Origin: Spongilla lacustris
Taxonomy: Eukaryota; Porifera; Demospongiae; Spongillida; Spongillidae
Assembly: GCA_949361645.1 (NCBI GenBank)
Contig: OX442426.1
Location: 2,538,673-2,602,672 of the forward strand
Direction of reading: 5' to 3'
Length of the DNA stretch: 64,000 nt
Of this stretch, positions 1-26,276 are shown piece after piece; the stretch's first letter is position 1; every line of letters starts with the position of its first letter. The notes below the pieces were generated by a model. That model ran no database searches, was not told the DNA's origin, and saw only the letters and a program-made list of their open reading frames with translations. The position numbers were made by a program, and so were the translations under genes.

Positions 1-15
1 TCTTCCTTATCGTAC

Positions 16-883
16 CTTGGGAACTCCTTCCAATAAAAGCACACCCAGTTTGTGGATGAGCTGTGATGATGTGGTAATGGTACTTCCGTATGGAAGTGAG
101 ATTCTTCTAGCTAGAAGAAGCACATTGCATATAGCCAGAAGGGGACATGGTCCATTGTGGTTCTGCAAAGGGTCAGGAAACACAAAGCCATAATGTGAAC
201 ACTTCAGAAAGTTCAGGATATGTGTGTGATGATGTCCATCACATGGGAGAGCGTAAGGACATGATCCCAATTCACAGACTGCACAATTGCCTTCCTCCAT
301 TCTGCACTTCTATACCTCTTTCCCTCTAACCCAGATGATCAGGGTTGGAACATAGATATTAGAGTGAACTCTTTATTCTATTCTATGGTTGAAGGAGCAA
401 TCTTTCTGCGGGGGGAAGGGGGGGGGGGGGGGGGGGGGGGGTTGGGGGCCAAACTAACTGTAGCCAAGCCCTATGGGTGTGGTGATACTAAACCAGTAGT
501 ACTTCAAAACCAATACCACTGCAAAATGGTAGGCAGTGTTACTTATTCAGTGTTACTTATTTAATTCTTTGGGAGCCGGGGGGGGGGGGGGGGGGGGGGG
601 GGATAGTAAAGCGCTGAGTACATAAGCTGTACTTGGTGCGAAGACACGACCCACGGCCACGTCCCGCGCACAAGATTATATTACATAATCGCATATTACC
701 TGGGTTACAATGGGCGTGAACACTCCGTTCCACTTAATCCATTTCAGTTGGTACACACTGTCCTCACAGGCGGCGGGCGCAGGGACCGAGGAGCGCTACG
801 TGCACGACAAGAAGTAATTCTAATGCGTTATAGAATACGCAGCCAGCCATTTAGCGGACCTCATCTGTCGTCTTGGTAGCCAT
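16..883 (-). CDS. MINDY-1/2-like deubiquitinase, 5' exons (partial)
   Basis: Three in-phase exons read on the minus strand: 883-860 (start codon, MATKTTDE), 762-700 and 162-16. The gene then continues past the left edge after a GTACGA donor. The second exon carries VYQLKWIKWNG and ends IVTQ. The third begins NHNGPCPLLAI, the signature block of MINDY-1/2 (FAM63) Lys48-linkage-specific cysteine deubiquitinases, whose nucleophile is the Cys in NGPC. The family trims Lys48 polyubiquitin in the cytoplasm. All three junctions are phase 0. The donor after exon 1 (GTCCGC) is weak, so the start is less certain than the catalytic exon. The N-terminus would be only a few residues, much shorter than in vertebrate MINDY1/2. 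The catalytic His and the ubiquitin-binding C-terminus lie outside the window. Confidence 0.82.
410..602. repeat. Two poly-G tracts in the first large MINDY intron
   Basis: Runs of G at about 410-441 (one AA interruption) and 578-602 lie in the intron between the second and third MINDY exons. Read on the transcribed minus strand they are C-rich, so they are not G-quadruplex forming in the RNA. They are simple homopolymers and prone to assembly error. Confidence 0.9.
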
Positions 884-1580
884 AAGAGGCTCGAGGCTCG
901 AGTTGACTTGCAGAGACCATCAGCTAGAAACACTCGGTTAAATTATAATACGGTATGTTGGTACCTAGGTTATTAACTCTGAAATTAAGCTTATTAACCA
1001 TAGATATCTAGCATTAGCTTATAGGAGCCTCAACGACGTCTTAGGGGGATCTAGGGTAAAGTGGAGGAGTGGACTAGTGGCTTTGACAATAAATGGAAGT
1101 TGTAAGTGGTCATGGTATTTTTGATTATAGTAGGTTATCATAAGGAAATTTATAAATGAGCTATATAATATCTAGTGCATTACATTGAGTAAAATGTAAA
1201 ATTTAAAATACAAGAGCAGCAGGACTAATGTATGGTTCATAATTTTTTAGGCTATTTTTTTCTTGACATATCCTGGCAGAAAGGTTCAGCGAAGACATCA
1301 TGTGCATGCAAGTAGAGTGTGTTAAATGATGACGCATCAGTTATTACACCTAATGAGAACATAAGACCAACACAGAATGGCAGTCCTGCAATCAAAAGAT
1401 CTGAAACTTTTTTCACATGCACTTATGTTCGTCTTACTGAGGGGGTTGTCCACTGACAATAATCTACATTGCTGTACAGAAATTCCTTTTAAAGGGTGGT
1501 CTACACTTTTTAAAAAATTCTATTCATTTAAAACAACTGGTTGGAACAATGACAAAAACATAGTATGGGCTGTGGGAAGC

Positions 1581-1806
1581 AAGCCACCTCTGTACCTCAT
1601 GATCAGGTGAGCCACCTCTGTACCTCAGGTGAGCCACCTCTGTACCTCAGGTGAGCCACCTCTGTACCTCAGCCACCTGTGTACCTCAGGTGAGCCACCT
1701 CTGTACCTCAGGTGAGCCACCTTTGTACCTCAGGTGAGCTACCTCTGTACCTCAGGTGAGCCACCTCTGTACCTCAGGTGAGCCACCTGTGTACCTCAGG
1801 TGAGCC
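1581..1806 (+). repeat. 22-bp minisatellite with an embedded splice-donor motif
   Basis: About ten copies of a 22-bp unit, GTGAGCCACCTCTGTACCTCAG, are arranged head to tail with few substitutions; one junction is truncated. Each junction between units creates CTCAGGTGAGCC, a perfect match to the metazoan 5' splice-site consensus. No gene is recognised on the plus strand here. Confidence 0.9.
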
Positions 1807-4221
1807 ATGCTTAAGATTGCACATATGTATGGTATAGAAACATATTTGCCCCCCAAATATAGGAAGAAGAAATAATGCGTAACATGTGATTTAAACATCA
1901 CATGTGATGCTTGATACATATTCATACTTTCAGATCGGTGCTATGGTGATCTAATTTCAAACAAAAGCAAAAACATACAATTACACTCAATGCTGATCTG
2001 AAACATGGCTCAACTGAGGTACAGAAGGTGGCTTGTAGCTTTAATATAGGGCTGAATTATTTACGTGTGCACAAAATAGAATGGAATACGTATGATTAGG
2101 GTGGAGGTTGAGGGGAAAGAGGGCTGATGATGTGATGTATGGAGTAGCTATGAATGCCTTTGCCCAGCTCATACCTCATTTTATTCAACTGATGAATAGC
2201 ACCAAGGCCATGCACTAAATATGGAGAGGCATGAATCATGTGTACCACACGAAGCATAGGTTGTATATGTCACATCAGCAGAACCATGAATGATGGCCAT
2301 ATTGCAGAGGGTTATATGATACCATCATAGGCTATCATTAATTAGCAACTTCACGAAGAGGTATCATGGTGTGGGGTTGTCATAGCAAACAGGAAGGCTA
2401 GCTAGAGACCTCAATACCTCATCTCTATTCCTACCTGCACACCTAACCTACCCACCCACCCACCTACCCCCTCCATTCCATTGTCTTGTAGGCACATTGA
2501 CCCCTGATCTGCGAGGCTGAATTCTGGTTGATACATCTACTCATGGCTTTGTGGAGTTGAAAGATGGGCCCATGTATTCTTGCATGAATGTGCGGCACTT
2601 GCTGGTGAAACATCTCCTGTTGAGAATGGCAAATCACACCCAGGGTGGATGGCACATGTACAACTATAGCTGTCCCATGTGTACATATGTCTTAGTTATA
2701 ATTTGCATGCATGCATAAATTACAGTGATTACATATGTAATTATAGATCTCTAAATATCAGATATTGCACATACTCATTTTTAGCCAGTAGCATCTATGG
2801 GGGGGGGGGGGGGGGGGGGGGGGGGTCTGCATCAGAAGCCATCTCATGGTGTGCACTGTGCAGTATGCCCTAGACCTCCTCCCCCACTGCATAAGGCCCC
2901 CAGCTAGGTCTTTCAGGGTGACCACACCTCCCATGCTCCTCCACAGTCACAAAGTCCCATGAGAAAAGTCTGCTGGTGTGGCTGTAAAAGCTGAAGAATC
3001 ACGAAAACATGAAAAAAAAAATGACACAAAGTGCTTAGAGCTTGGTTGACAGTGCATAAGCATTCGATGCAGCAATAGAGCCCCACCTACCACTCCAATG
3101 AACAATCCTTTATAATATATGCTGGCATTAGCTATAAGCAACTTACTTTTCTTTTTCGCAGGAGATACTTGGCATGCAGCCACGATGACTTTCCTACCTC
3201 ACACTAATGGAAAAGCAAGCATGCATGGTTAGTCGATACTCAAATTGGAGTGATACACAAGCATTCAGCACACACAGGGTTTTAAAAGCGAAAATCGACA
3301 TATGGTTCCCATCACTACACCAGGAGATACACTGCATCTTAAAATGACACCAGCTGCATACCCAAACAAGGGCATTTAAAAAAAAAAAAGAAATAGTCCA
3401 ACAACAAGATATAAAGTAAGGAATTGGGCCCAGCTCAGATGTATGTCCTTACAAGCAGAAGGGCAATTAATGTTTCCTGCTGGTAAAAACCCTCTAAGCA
3501 GTATGGGGTGAAGAGGCATGCAACACTATAGCCATGCGAATAGCCATACTCACAAACTGCAGTAAACAGCAAATCCCACCTTTCGGGGAAATCTATATGG
3601 CAGGCCCAGCATCATTCTTGTACAAGCAAAGGCCAGGGCTATCCCTGCAAGATGTGTAGGCGGTGGTTTGGTATCTTAATTAAATGATAATAATATAATT
3701 GTAACCGTTTTAAAGGTGTTGACTATAACTTCTTTAAAAAAGCAGATAATAGAATCTCAATCATTTTCCTATAGGGGGGGCAATGAATGCAAGCTTATTG
3801 TAGTTAGTAAACATCAATAGTATTCAAGAGCTGGCACTGATTGCAATGTAAGGGCTTGAATACACCTGCGCAAGATTTAGCACCATATCAAACGCTAAGC
3901 TCACTAGCTGAATACAAGCAAGCATGAGCTATGAATGTAATATAAACACAGTGAATAATATTCATTGAGGTTTAAAAAGAGATTCCTTGGAGTCAGCAAC
4001 CTATGTGCAGCACAACACATACATCATTGTGTAACAGTGGGCACGATGGGGCATGCCTCACTACATTCATGCCCTGTGTGTATCTACTGCGCTGAGGATC
4101 TATGTGCATGTTATGGGGCCCATAAATAATGGTTTCCACAGAACCCATGAACGATGATGGTTGGGTATATACATATGAAGTTAGTGCACTACAAAGTCAA
4201 TTCTCCAATGATTGCTTCACT

Positions 4222-4480
4222 GCACCTCCTCCCCCTCCTCTTATCACTGGACCTCCTCCCCCTCCTCTTATCACTGGACCTCCTCCCCCTCCTCTTATCA
4301 CTGGACCTCCTCCCCTCCTCTTATCACTGCACCTCCTCCCCTCCTCTTATCACTGGACCTCCTCCCCATCCTCCTCTTACCACTGGACCTCCTCCCCCTC
4401 CTCTTATCACTGCACCTCCTCCCCCTCCTCTTATCACTGCACCTCCTCACCCTCCTCTTATCACTGGACCTCCTCCCCCT
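4222..4480 (+). repeat. 27-bp pyrimidine-rich minisatellite
   Basis: Roughly nine tandem copies of a unit built from CTCCTCCCCCTCCTCTTATC plus ACTGGAC or ACTGCAC. Small indels change the unit length. All three plus-strand frames stay open and give proline- or leucine-rich repeats. That is a composition effect and not evidence of coding. Confidence 0.9.
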
Positions 4481-4548
4481 TCCTAGCTCTTCCCTCTATG
4501 AAGGTGCAAACATAGAAAGAGAGAGGACATGAGGTCAGTGAGGGGTGA

Positions 4549-4966
4549 TATGAGGGTATGTGTGCTGAGCATGTGAGGGTAGGTGACATGTGCGGAGCAT
4601 GTGAGGGTAGGTGACGTGTGCTGAGCATGTGAGGGTAGGTGTGCTGAGCATGTGAGGGTATGTGTGCTGAGCATGTGAGGGTAGGTGACATGTGCGGAGC
4701 ATGTGAGGGTAGGTGTGCTGAGCATGTGAGGGTAGGTGTGCTGAGCATGTGAGGGTATGTGTGCTGAGCATGTGAGGGTATGTGTGCTGAGCATGTGAAG
4801 GTAGGTGTGCTGAGCATGTGAGGGTAGGTGTGCTGAGCATGTGAGGTTATGCGTGCTGAGCATGTGAGGGTAGATGTGCTGAGCATGTGAGGGTATGTGT
4901 GCTAAGCATGTGAGGGTAGGTGTGCTGAGCATGTGAGGGTAGGTGTGCTGAGCATGTGAGGGTATC
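4549..4966 (+). repeat. 23-bp minisatellite, forward array
   Basis: About eighteen copies of a unit GTGAGGGTAGGTGTGCTGAGCAT, with variants (GGGTATGTGTG, and a longer GGTGACATGTGCGGAGCAT form). The same sequence family recurs in reverse orientation at 5283-5645. Minus-strand frames are open through the array only because the unit lacks stop codons. Confidence 0.93.
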
Positions 4967-5282
4967 TCATGCTAGCTAGCAGACTTCTTTTTTATAATTC
5001 AAAATAGTTGAACGTCAGTAAATGTCATGTGAATGCAATGCCGACAGTGCTACTTGGAGGTTTGACCAGATATACAGGATTGGGAGCAGCCACACATGCT
5101 CATAGGCTAGGGTGAAGGCATGCGTGTAAGCTGAGCTGATCTAGAGCAAGGGTGCATGTAAGGGAAGTGATGTATTAGAGGTTACTTTGAGCGCTCATAT
5201 GAATAATCTCATATGTATTGAGCTTTCTCTGACACTATCAACATGCTCCCTATACTTACCTTAACATGCTCATGCAGCACAC

Positions 5283-5645
5283 ATACCCTCACATGCTAAC
5301 CCTCACATGCTAAGCACACCTACACACCTACCCTCACATGCTCAGCACACATACCCTCACATGCTCAGCACACCTACCCTCACACTCAGCACGCATACCC
5401 TCACATGCTCAGCACACCTACCCTCACATGCTCAGCACACCTACCCTCACATGCTCAGCACACATACCCTCACATGCTCAGCACACCTACCCTCACACTC
5501 AGCACGCATACCCTCACATGCTCAGCACACCTACCCTCACATGCTCAGCACGCATACCCTCAAATGTTCAGCACACCTACCCTCACATGCTCAGCACACA
5601 TACCCTCACATGCTCAGCACACATACCCTCTCACATGCTCAGCAC
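5283..5645 (-). repeat. 23-bp minisatellite, inverted array
   Basis: About sixteen copies of the reverse complement of the unit at 4549-4966 (here CACATGCTCAGCACACCTACCCT). The two arrays are separated by about 315 bp of unrelated unique sequence and could pair into a long imperfect hairpin. Confidence 0.93.
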
Positions 5646-7365
5646 ACGTATCTGTGTACTTCATTCTTTTTGCCAACGGTTACATAACACTGTTAATTGT
5701 CAAGTACGGTATCATGTGGTGTAGCACAGGAATACAGTGATGATGATAATTCAATAAACTCCATCTGAGCACGTTCTTAAACATTATTCCTTTGTAGTTC
5801 CTGATATCGCACATGCTGATTACATGGTCTGAGATAAGTCAGCGGGTTTACTGCTCTGATCCCTCATTTGAATTGCAGTGCCTTCACATTTCCTCTCCTT
5901 TTCATTGGACATTACAACACACTGTTTATATCTATGACTAATGCAAGGCGGATAGAGGGGGGGGGGGGGGGTTAGGGATTCCAACCCCCCCCCCCCCCCC
6001 CCCCCCCTTGGAGTCGTCAAAAATGGGTGTGGCTTATATGTAGTTTCGTGTAGTTGCAGTAACGGGTCACTCTAGGACGTACGTTAGGTTTGGACAATAC
6101 CTGCTTCTTAACATTCCTTGTAGTTTGCTATGCTGCAGGGCCAGTTGCATTGCATGACTAACAATAACTAATCAGTTGACTGGGGTCTGGTAAGCCAAAA
6201 GAACTGATACAAGTATTATGTGTGCGTATTGAGTATGTGTGATGTGTGTGTACAATCTGAGCTATCTTTTGCGTGCATGTGATGTGGGGAGGGATGAACG
6301 GACCGGAGTAATGCAATTCACTGACTAAGTTCCATGAATCCATTATAACGCGTCTCAGACTCTATCTGCACTGGCATCAAAGAGCGAGGCTCGCACAATA
6401 TATTAGCTACATAATATATAGTAGGAGCATTTTATGATCATAAAATTGCACGATAGTACTCTAATAAGTCACCGGGTTACCGGTACTCCGGTATTGTCAA
6501 AGAGGGTTGAAGACTTGAAGTATGAAAAAAAATTATCCAAACATTTTGGTCGAGGTGGAAGGGGTTTATTGCGTGCACAAAGTAATGCGATAGCTTATTT
6601 TACGCTGCCTAGCCTTCGAAGCCAATGATGCAAGACAAAAGGAACGCATAAGGTCACATGCCCCGCTGGGTAGGTAGAATCATTGGCATCCGCGGGTTTT
6701 ATGTAAGATCGATTACGCCAATAAGAGTAATAATGAATTTCAACCTAAATTCTATTCATCTAGCCATAAATTAATTTAATGCATCCTGTTAACTTGCCAC
6801 GTTACCCTCAAAAGGTATTCGTTTGTAGTGCGTGGTAGCGCGCTATAGGTCTTTATTAGGCGCCGTAGGCCAAGGCTATGTTGTGATTGCGCGACCTGTT
6901 TACCCGCGTGTGTTGTAACAGCTTCGAAGTATCGTTTGCAAAGCAAGAAGACGAAAGTGGAAAAAACAATACCCAAAGACATGTATCATGTAAGTGGAAG
7001 GGGGAGCTAGGGACAAAGGCACTCTGTCCTGGCTGTAAGCAAGGCTGCTTGTGGGGTAGGGGAAAGGCTAGTAACCGCCTTTAACGCCGTTTGGCACCCT
7101 GCGCGACCAGACACGCCGTCAAACGTTAGCTAGCGTGTTCCAAGTTTAGCGTCCGAGGCGTCGATGAGATTGAAAAAAAGACGTAGGCCTATCGAACGGA
7201 ACAAATTTTTTTTGGCTTGTTAGTGAATCGGGTGTGACCAATTTACTTACTTGGCGCTTGCTTCTGTGTCGATTGTGTTAGTTAGCCTGTTTCTGTGCCA
7301 TCTCCTTTTTATCTCATTTTCTTGCTACACGTCGTGCATCGGTCACATTGGCGGATCACTTTACC

Positions 7366-22313
<14,948 letters not shown>

Positions 22314-22353
22314 TATGTAAGAATATGTTGCTGTAGGCCGTACAACTAGTTGA

Positions 22354-22399
<46 letters not shown>

Positions 22400-22772
22400 A
22401 TATTGTGCATTGTATTATGTTGTGCAACAAAAACACTTTCCCTCCATTTCTTCCTTTCCAATACAGTCATTGATTAAAGTCCATTTCCTAGTAGAGGGCA
22501 AACCGCTTACCTGTGTTGTTGACTTGAGCTCACAGCAGCACTAACCAGGTCTGAGGGCATTAATTGGAACTGCTGGCGCCCTCACCACTGGTTATGTATT
22601 CTCTCTCATCTTCTATTGATGCAATGTTTTTGTGTTTTTTTTTTGACTCTTTTTTTTTTTTTTTTCAATCTACTGTTTCTGGTTTTGAATTTTGCACCAT
22701 TTCTTTCTACTCGATCAACGACATATACTGTGCTTGGGGGCGGGGCAGATTAATTGGCGTAATTGATTATAC

Positions 22773-24086
22773 CATAGATATTGAAGTAAGGGGATTGGAA
22801 ACGGGTCAATGAATCTAATTAATCACGTACAGTCCGCATTACGCTTGTAGAATTAGATTTCATAACGTAAGTACCAGCAGCATATGGTATAGGGATCGTA
22901 CAATTGTTCCTATATGGACAAGCCAGAATGTTGTTAACCAATTAAAACTCTGCATAATATAATAATAATGTGCTTACCTGAAGAATCAAAAAATTTCCCA
23001 TTTCTATGCTTTAAAAGGTTATGGTACTTTGTATCAGGATGGCCTCTGCAAACCTTGGCTTTCTCAAGTGTAGGTATCAGTGATAGCAAATCTTGAGGAT
23101 ATGTGGCAAGGTTCCAATAATGGGGTGATCAACTTGGCTGATTGGTTTGTCATGCAGCCATACATTCCATGTACACCCCTCTTCTATCCGGACAGAACAC
23201 TTCACAGCAGCAATTGTTGTAGGGTGACACACTGGTTTACATAGGGTTATGACAGGTGGATCTTCTAAATCAGGTGTGACGTTAACCCAGCCCATTGAAA
23301 CGTATGTAGGAAGGTTGGACTGTAATTGACAGAAGCTTGTATTAACAGCTGGCGGGATAATGCTTGAGGTAGTTATCTTTGCGAGTGGCTTAGAGACAAG
23401 CAAAGCCTTTGTTTTCCTGTCATACTTCCAGTCATACTTTCTCCTACGCAATCGTGATGTCCTACCCATTGCTTAAAAAATAATCAAAAATCGATAATAA
23501 TTTTAAGCGCCCCTCTACTTTGCTTCGTTACCTCCCCAAATGCGATACGGGGAATGGGAAAATGACAGTCAATAGGCACGTAGCACACTGTGCAGGTCTA
23601 AACTATGAAACGTTTAGCGCGCCAGCGCCTGTAGATTCGTAGAAAAAGGTACAGTGCCAACGTAACTCGATTTAAGCTTCTTACGTACTAGAAAGGTGGT
23701 TGCTAACAAAAGAACGGTCCTACATACACCAAATTAAAGAAAGGCATACAGATATGACCTACCAACGACGTAGTAGTACCAGAATCGCGCTGGGATGAAC
23801 TGGTCAAAAATAAAAGGTACAGTCCGTAACCGAGTCGCGTAAGGTACTAGAAAATCGCGTTCAGCAAGCAAACAATAAGAACAAAGAGCCGTGCCAGTTA
23901 AAGAATGGCTTACAGACACGTAGGAAGATGTAAATATGACGATTTAGGACGAAAACAAATCACACAGTAGCAGCAGTTTTCAAGTCTTTGTTGGTTTAAG
24001 CGTATTAATAACCGTGTCGAGGAGTGTACACGTACAATCATGCGCTCACGTGATGCGTTTCCAATCCCCTTACTTAAATATCTATG
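22773..24086. mobile_element. DNA transposon copy with 31-bp TIRs and 7-bp target duplication
   Basis: The left end (22773-22803) and the reverse complement of the right end (24056-24086) match at 30 of 31 positions; both start CATAGATATT and share AAGTAAGGGGATTGG. The bases directly outside are ATTATAC on both sides (22766-22772 and 24087-24093), a perfect 7-bp target-site duplication. The element is 1,314 bp. It has one minus-strand ORF (23077-23469) and two diverged tandem segments beginning AAAAGGTACAGT near 23644 and 23813. A 7-bp duplication excludes Tc1/mariner (TA), piggyBac (TTAA) and typical hAT (8 bp). P-like or Dada-like elements remain possible. No transposase catalytic motif is visible, so it is probably non-autonomous. 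Confidence 0.8.
23077..23469 (-). CDS. Unrecognised basic ORF inside the TIR element
   Basis: A 130-residue frame lies wholly inside the transposon at 22773-24086. It starts MGRTSRLRRRKYDWKYDRK, a strongly basic segment that could bind DNA or act as a nuclear signal. A mixed region with several cysteines follows (LCKPVCHP, VKCSVRIEEGCTWNVWLH). I do not recognise the family. The CTWNVWLH stretch resembles a segment seen in repetitive invertebrate hypothetical proteins, but I cannot name it. It may be the first exon of a formerly longer transposon gene, or a passenger protein. Confidence 0.4.
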   Translation of the reverse strand: MGRTSRLRRRKYDWKYDRKTKALLVSKPLAKITTSSIIPPAVNTSFCQLQSNLPTYVSMGWVNVTPDLEDPPVITLCKPVCHPTTIAAVKCSVRIEEGCTWNVWLHDKPISQVDHPIIGTLPHILKICYH

Positions 24087-24093
24087 ATTATAC

Positions 24094-25460
24094 ATGTAGG
24101 TAATTGAGTGGAATAAATATTCGTCCATGGACCGGTATAATACCGTTGGAATCAGAATGATATAACTCATGTTCAGTTTTGTTAATTTGCATACCGTATA
24201 CCATGGATGCTCAGCTTAATGACTTATACCATTACTACTGATGGACAAACTACGCATGCGCGCACAGCAGCTATACTAGCTAAAGCTTAATCAACTAAAA
24301 TCAATCAAAGAAATATAGTGTAATTAAACTTCAAATTAACAAAAACTAAATCTTGGCAAAACGCACGTAGTTTTAACTTTATAGGCATACTAAAACTATA
24401 TTATTTTAAACCTGGTATCTTATAAAGACCACTCGTTTCAAGTTAACAAAATTAATCAATGTTGGGTGGTTTTAAAAGCTGCAAACTCTAGTGCAGGAAG
24501 TTCTATTTATGAGTTCCATTGCGACTTCTGGTCCTCGCATGAAATGAATGGTGTATAAAACTTTCAATGTTGCACTAAACATTAGGCTTTACTTTTCATT
24601 TGCTTTGGAGATCGTTCAACCATTGCCAAGTCAAATAATGTTACATTTTAAAAACATTTATGAAACCATTCACAAGAGTGGGGGTTGGAAGCAAAGTTCT
24701 CAAAATAGATGCAACATTGCCGAACAAAAAACGTTTGCAGGATGTATGCCAGAGAGCTTTGTCACCAGTGGTGTACGCAATGCAGCGATCCAAGTCTGAA
24801 AATGGAGCGAGGGCCACAGACTCCAGTACATGTAGATTTGAAGGTAACTGGTATGTATGGTCTCACACTATGTAAAAAAGGTTGTTATACGCTGCGTCCT
24901 GTTGCGCATAGGCTGAGCTTGATAGATGGGAAGGGGCAAAGGTGTTGGAATTTTTAACAACAATTATTGGAATGCTATAAACGAGTGTTTAGTGTGGGGA
25001 TTATGGCAGATCATGAGCACCAGCTGCAGGTATGCATCTCCATCACAACACAAGCTATTTGGTGTCCTCATGCAATATACTAAACAGTCTGGTTGTTGCA
25101 ATTTGGCCCGAAATGGTGTTAGTCATGGCAATATCAATATATGATTTCTTTATATGCAGTGCAATAATTAAGATGTTGAGAAAATTATCAGGTGCATGTA
25201 TGTAGAGAAAAAAAGTGTTGTTGTTCTAATAAGCAACACCCAATTGATATTGGCAAACCACCTGTACATATACTGAGTTCACTTGTACTCCTACAAGGGG
25301 GGTCTGTCCAGCTGTTAAAAAATAACTACCTCCAGTGTATGCGCCTCACCCTAACAGGGGAGGTATGTGGGTGGGGCATTACACATATGCATGGGGGTGG
25401 GGCTGGAGATATGGGGGTGGGCATGACATATAGGGGTGGGGCTGGAGACATTAGGAGATC
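24094..25460. other. Stretch without recognised gene
   Basis: AT-rich sequence between the TIR element and the Groucho exon-18 duplicate. An open stretch at about 24660-24841 ends at a GTAACT donor-like site, and a short start-like MADHEHQLQ precedes GTATGC at 25004-25036. Neither links into a convincing gene model. Tandem GGGTGGGGC-like copies occur at 25370-25445. Confidence 0.4.
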
Positions 25461-25464
25461 TAGA

Positions 25465-25905
25465 TGTAGGAGTTGAAATAAATTAATTTAACCTGGCAAA
25501 TAACTTGTTAATCAATACTTGATAAAACGATTAACGATACTTGTAAATTTGTCCCTTCACAGGCAATTTACTTATGTGTCCTCCTCCCCCCCCCCCCCAC
25601 CCCCTTGGCTATTTCAGGGTATTCCCCAAATGAAGGCTCAGCTGCTACAGCTGTTACGCGTTAGCAGTCAGTGCAGATGGGAAGGTATGTCACATGATCA
25701 TATTGGCAGGTCATGTGAGCTGATCATGTAATCTGGTTATGTTCTATACATGCCATGTACACAGGATGTTCCACAATCAAGAAAAATTAACTGAAAACAA
25801 TTAATCTAATAGCATGAGGAAAAATGCTAATGTAAACAAACGAAATATTGGATGAACTAAAATTATAATTAAGTAACATGTATTAATAATTTCCAACAAC
25901 AGTAT
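25465..25905 (+). pseudogene. Broken duplicate of Groucho exon 18 and flanking introns
   Basis: Bases 25618-25684 copy Groucho exon 18 (18567-18644), including the upstream CCCCCTTGGCTATTTCAG acceptor and the downstream GTATGTCACATGATCATATT donor. Similarity continues in both introns: GTAGGAGTTGAAATA on the left, and GATGAACTAAAATTATAATT then AAGTAACATG on the right. It covers roughly 18465-18890 against 25465-25905. The exon copy lacks ten bases (TTCCCTCCAG region) plus one T, shifting the frame, so it cannot encode the WD40 segment. It lies 3.2 kb beyond the Groucho stop codon in the same orientation. I see no other duplicated Groucho exon. Confidence 0.88.
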
Positions 25906-26276
25906 ATTAAAACATTAAACTTAATAGATATCCAAAAGCTCCAAGGTTTATTAAGATTTTAATAATTTCAACATATTAAATTCAGACCACAAAAGCAAGA
26001 TACATTATTTCAAATTATGACTTCAGCAAACTGATACGCATAGCCCACATGCGCAGTTTTAATACACAAATAATGGTAAAAATAATAAAAATAATAAAAA
26101 GCAATACATCAAAGCTCATTTATGCACATACTAACTATTCACTCATACACGTAAATGTATGTGTCTATAAATGTGTACATATAAATGTATGTAAATGTAT
26201 CTGTCTATAAATGCTACAACGAAGTATTTTCTCAACACTACTATCTTTAGTTCAATGACCATTATCAACTGTATAA

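Larger units (their letters stand above)
884..7365. other. Intergenic stretch without recognised gene
   Basis: Between the divergently transcribed MINDY and Groucho genes I see no convincing coding exon. The stretch contains minisatellites (listed separately), poly-G at 2799-2825, poly-A near 3380, a G15 run (5957-5971) followed at once by a C23 run (5985-6007), and otherwise unremarkable AT-leaning DNA. Short open frames at 2464-2655, 6434-6628 and 6887-7084 have no recognisable motif. The last few hundred bases before 7366 are richer in CpG and may include the Groucho promoter. Confidence 0.6.

Noticed and set aside
1581..1806. CRISPR-like array
   Set aside because: Units are contiguous with no unique spacers, in an animal genome; it is a minisatellite.
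2520..2660. Plus-strand reading containing FVELKDGPMYSCMNVRHL
   Set aside because: Looks coding by eye but is bounded by stops, has no clear splice partners, and matches nothing I know.
4129..5740. Several overlapping open frames of 100-149 codons on both strands
   Set aside because: They are translations of minisatellites whose unit lacks stop codons; the peptide repeats with the DNA unit in every frame.
24660..24843. Possible exon with a donor-like end
   Set aside because: The open stretch has no recognisable motif and cannot be linked in phase with any neighbouring exon-like segment.
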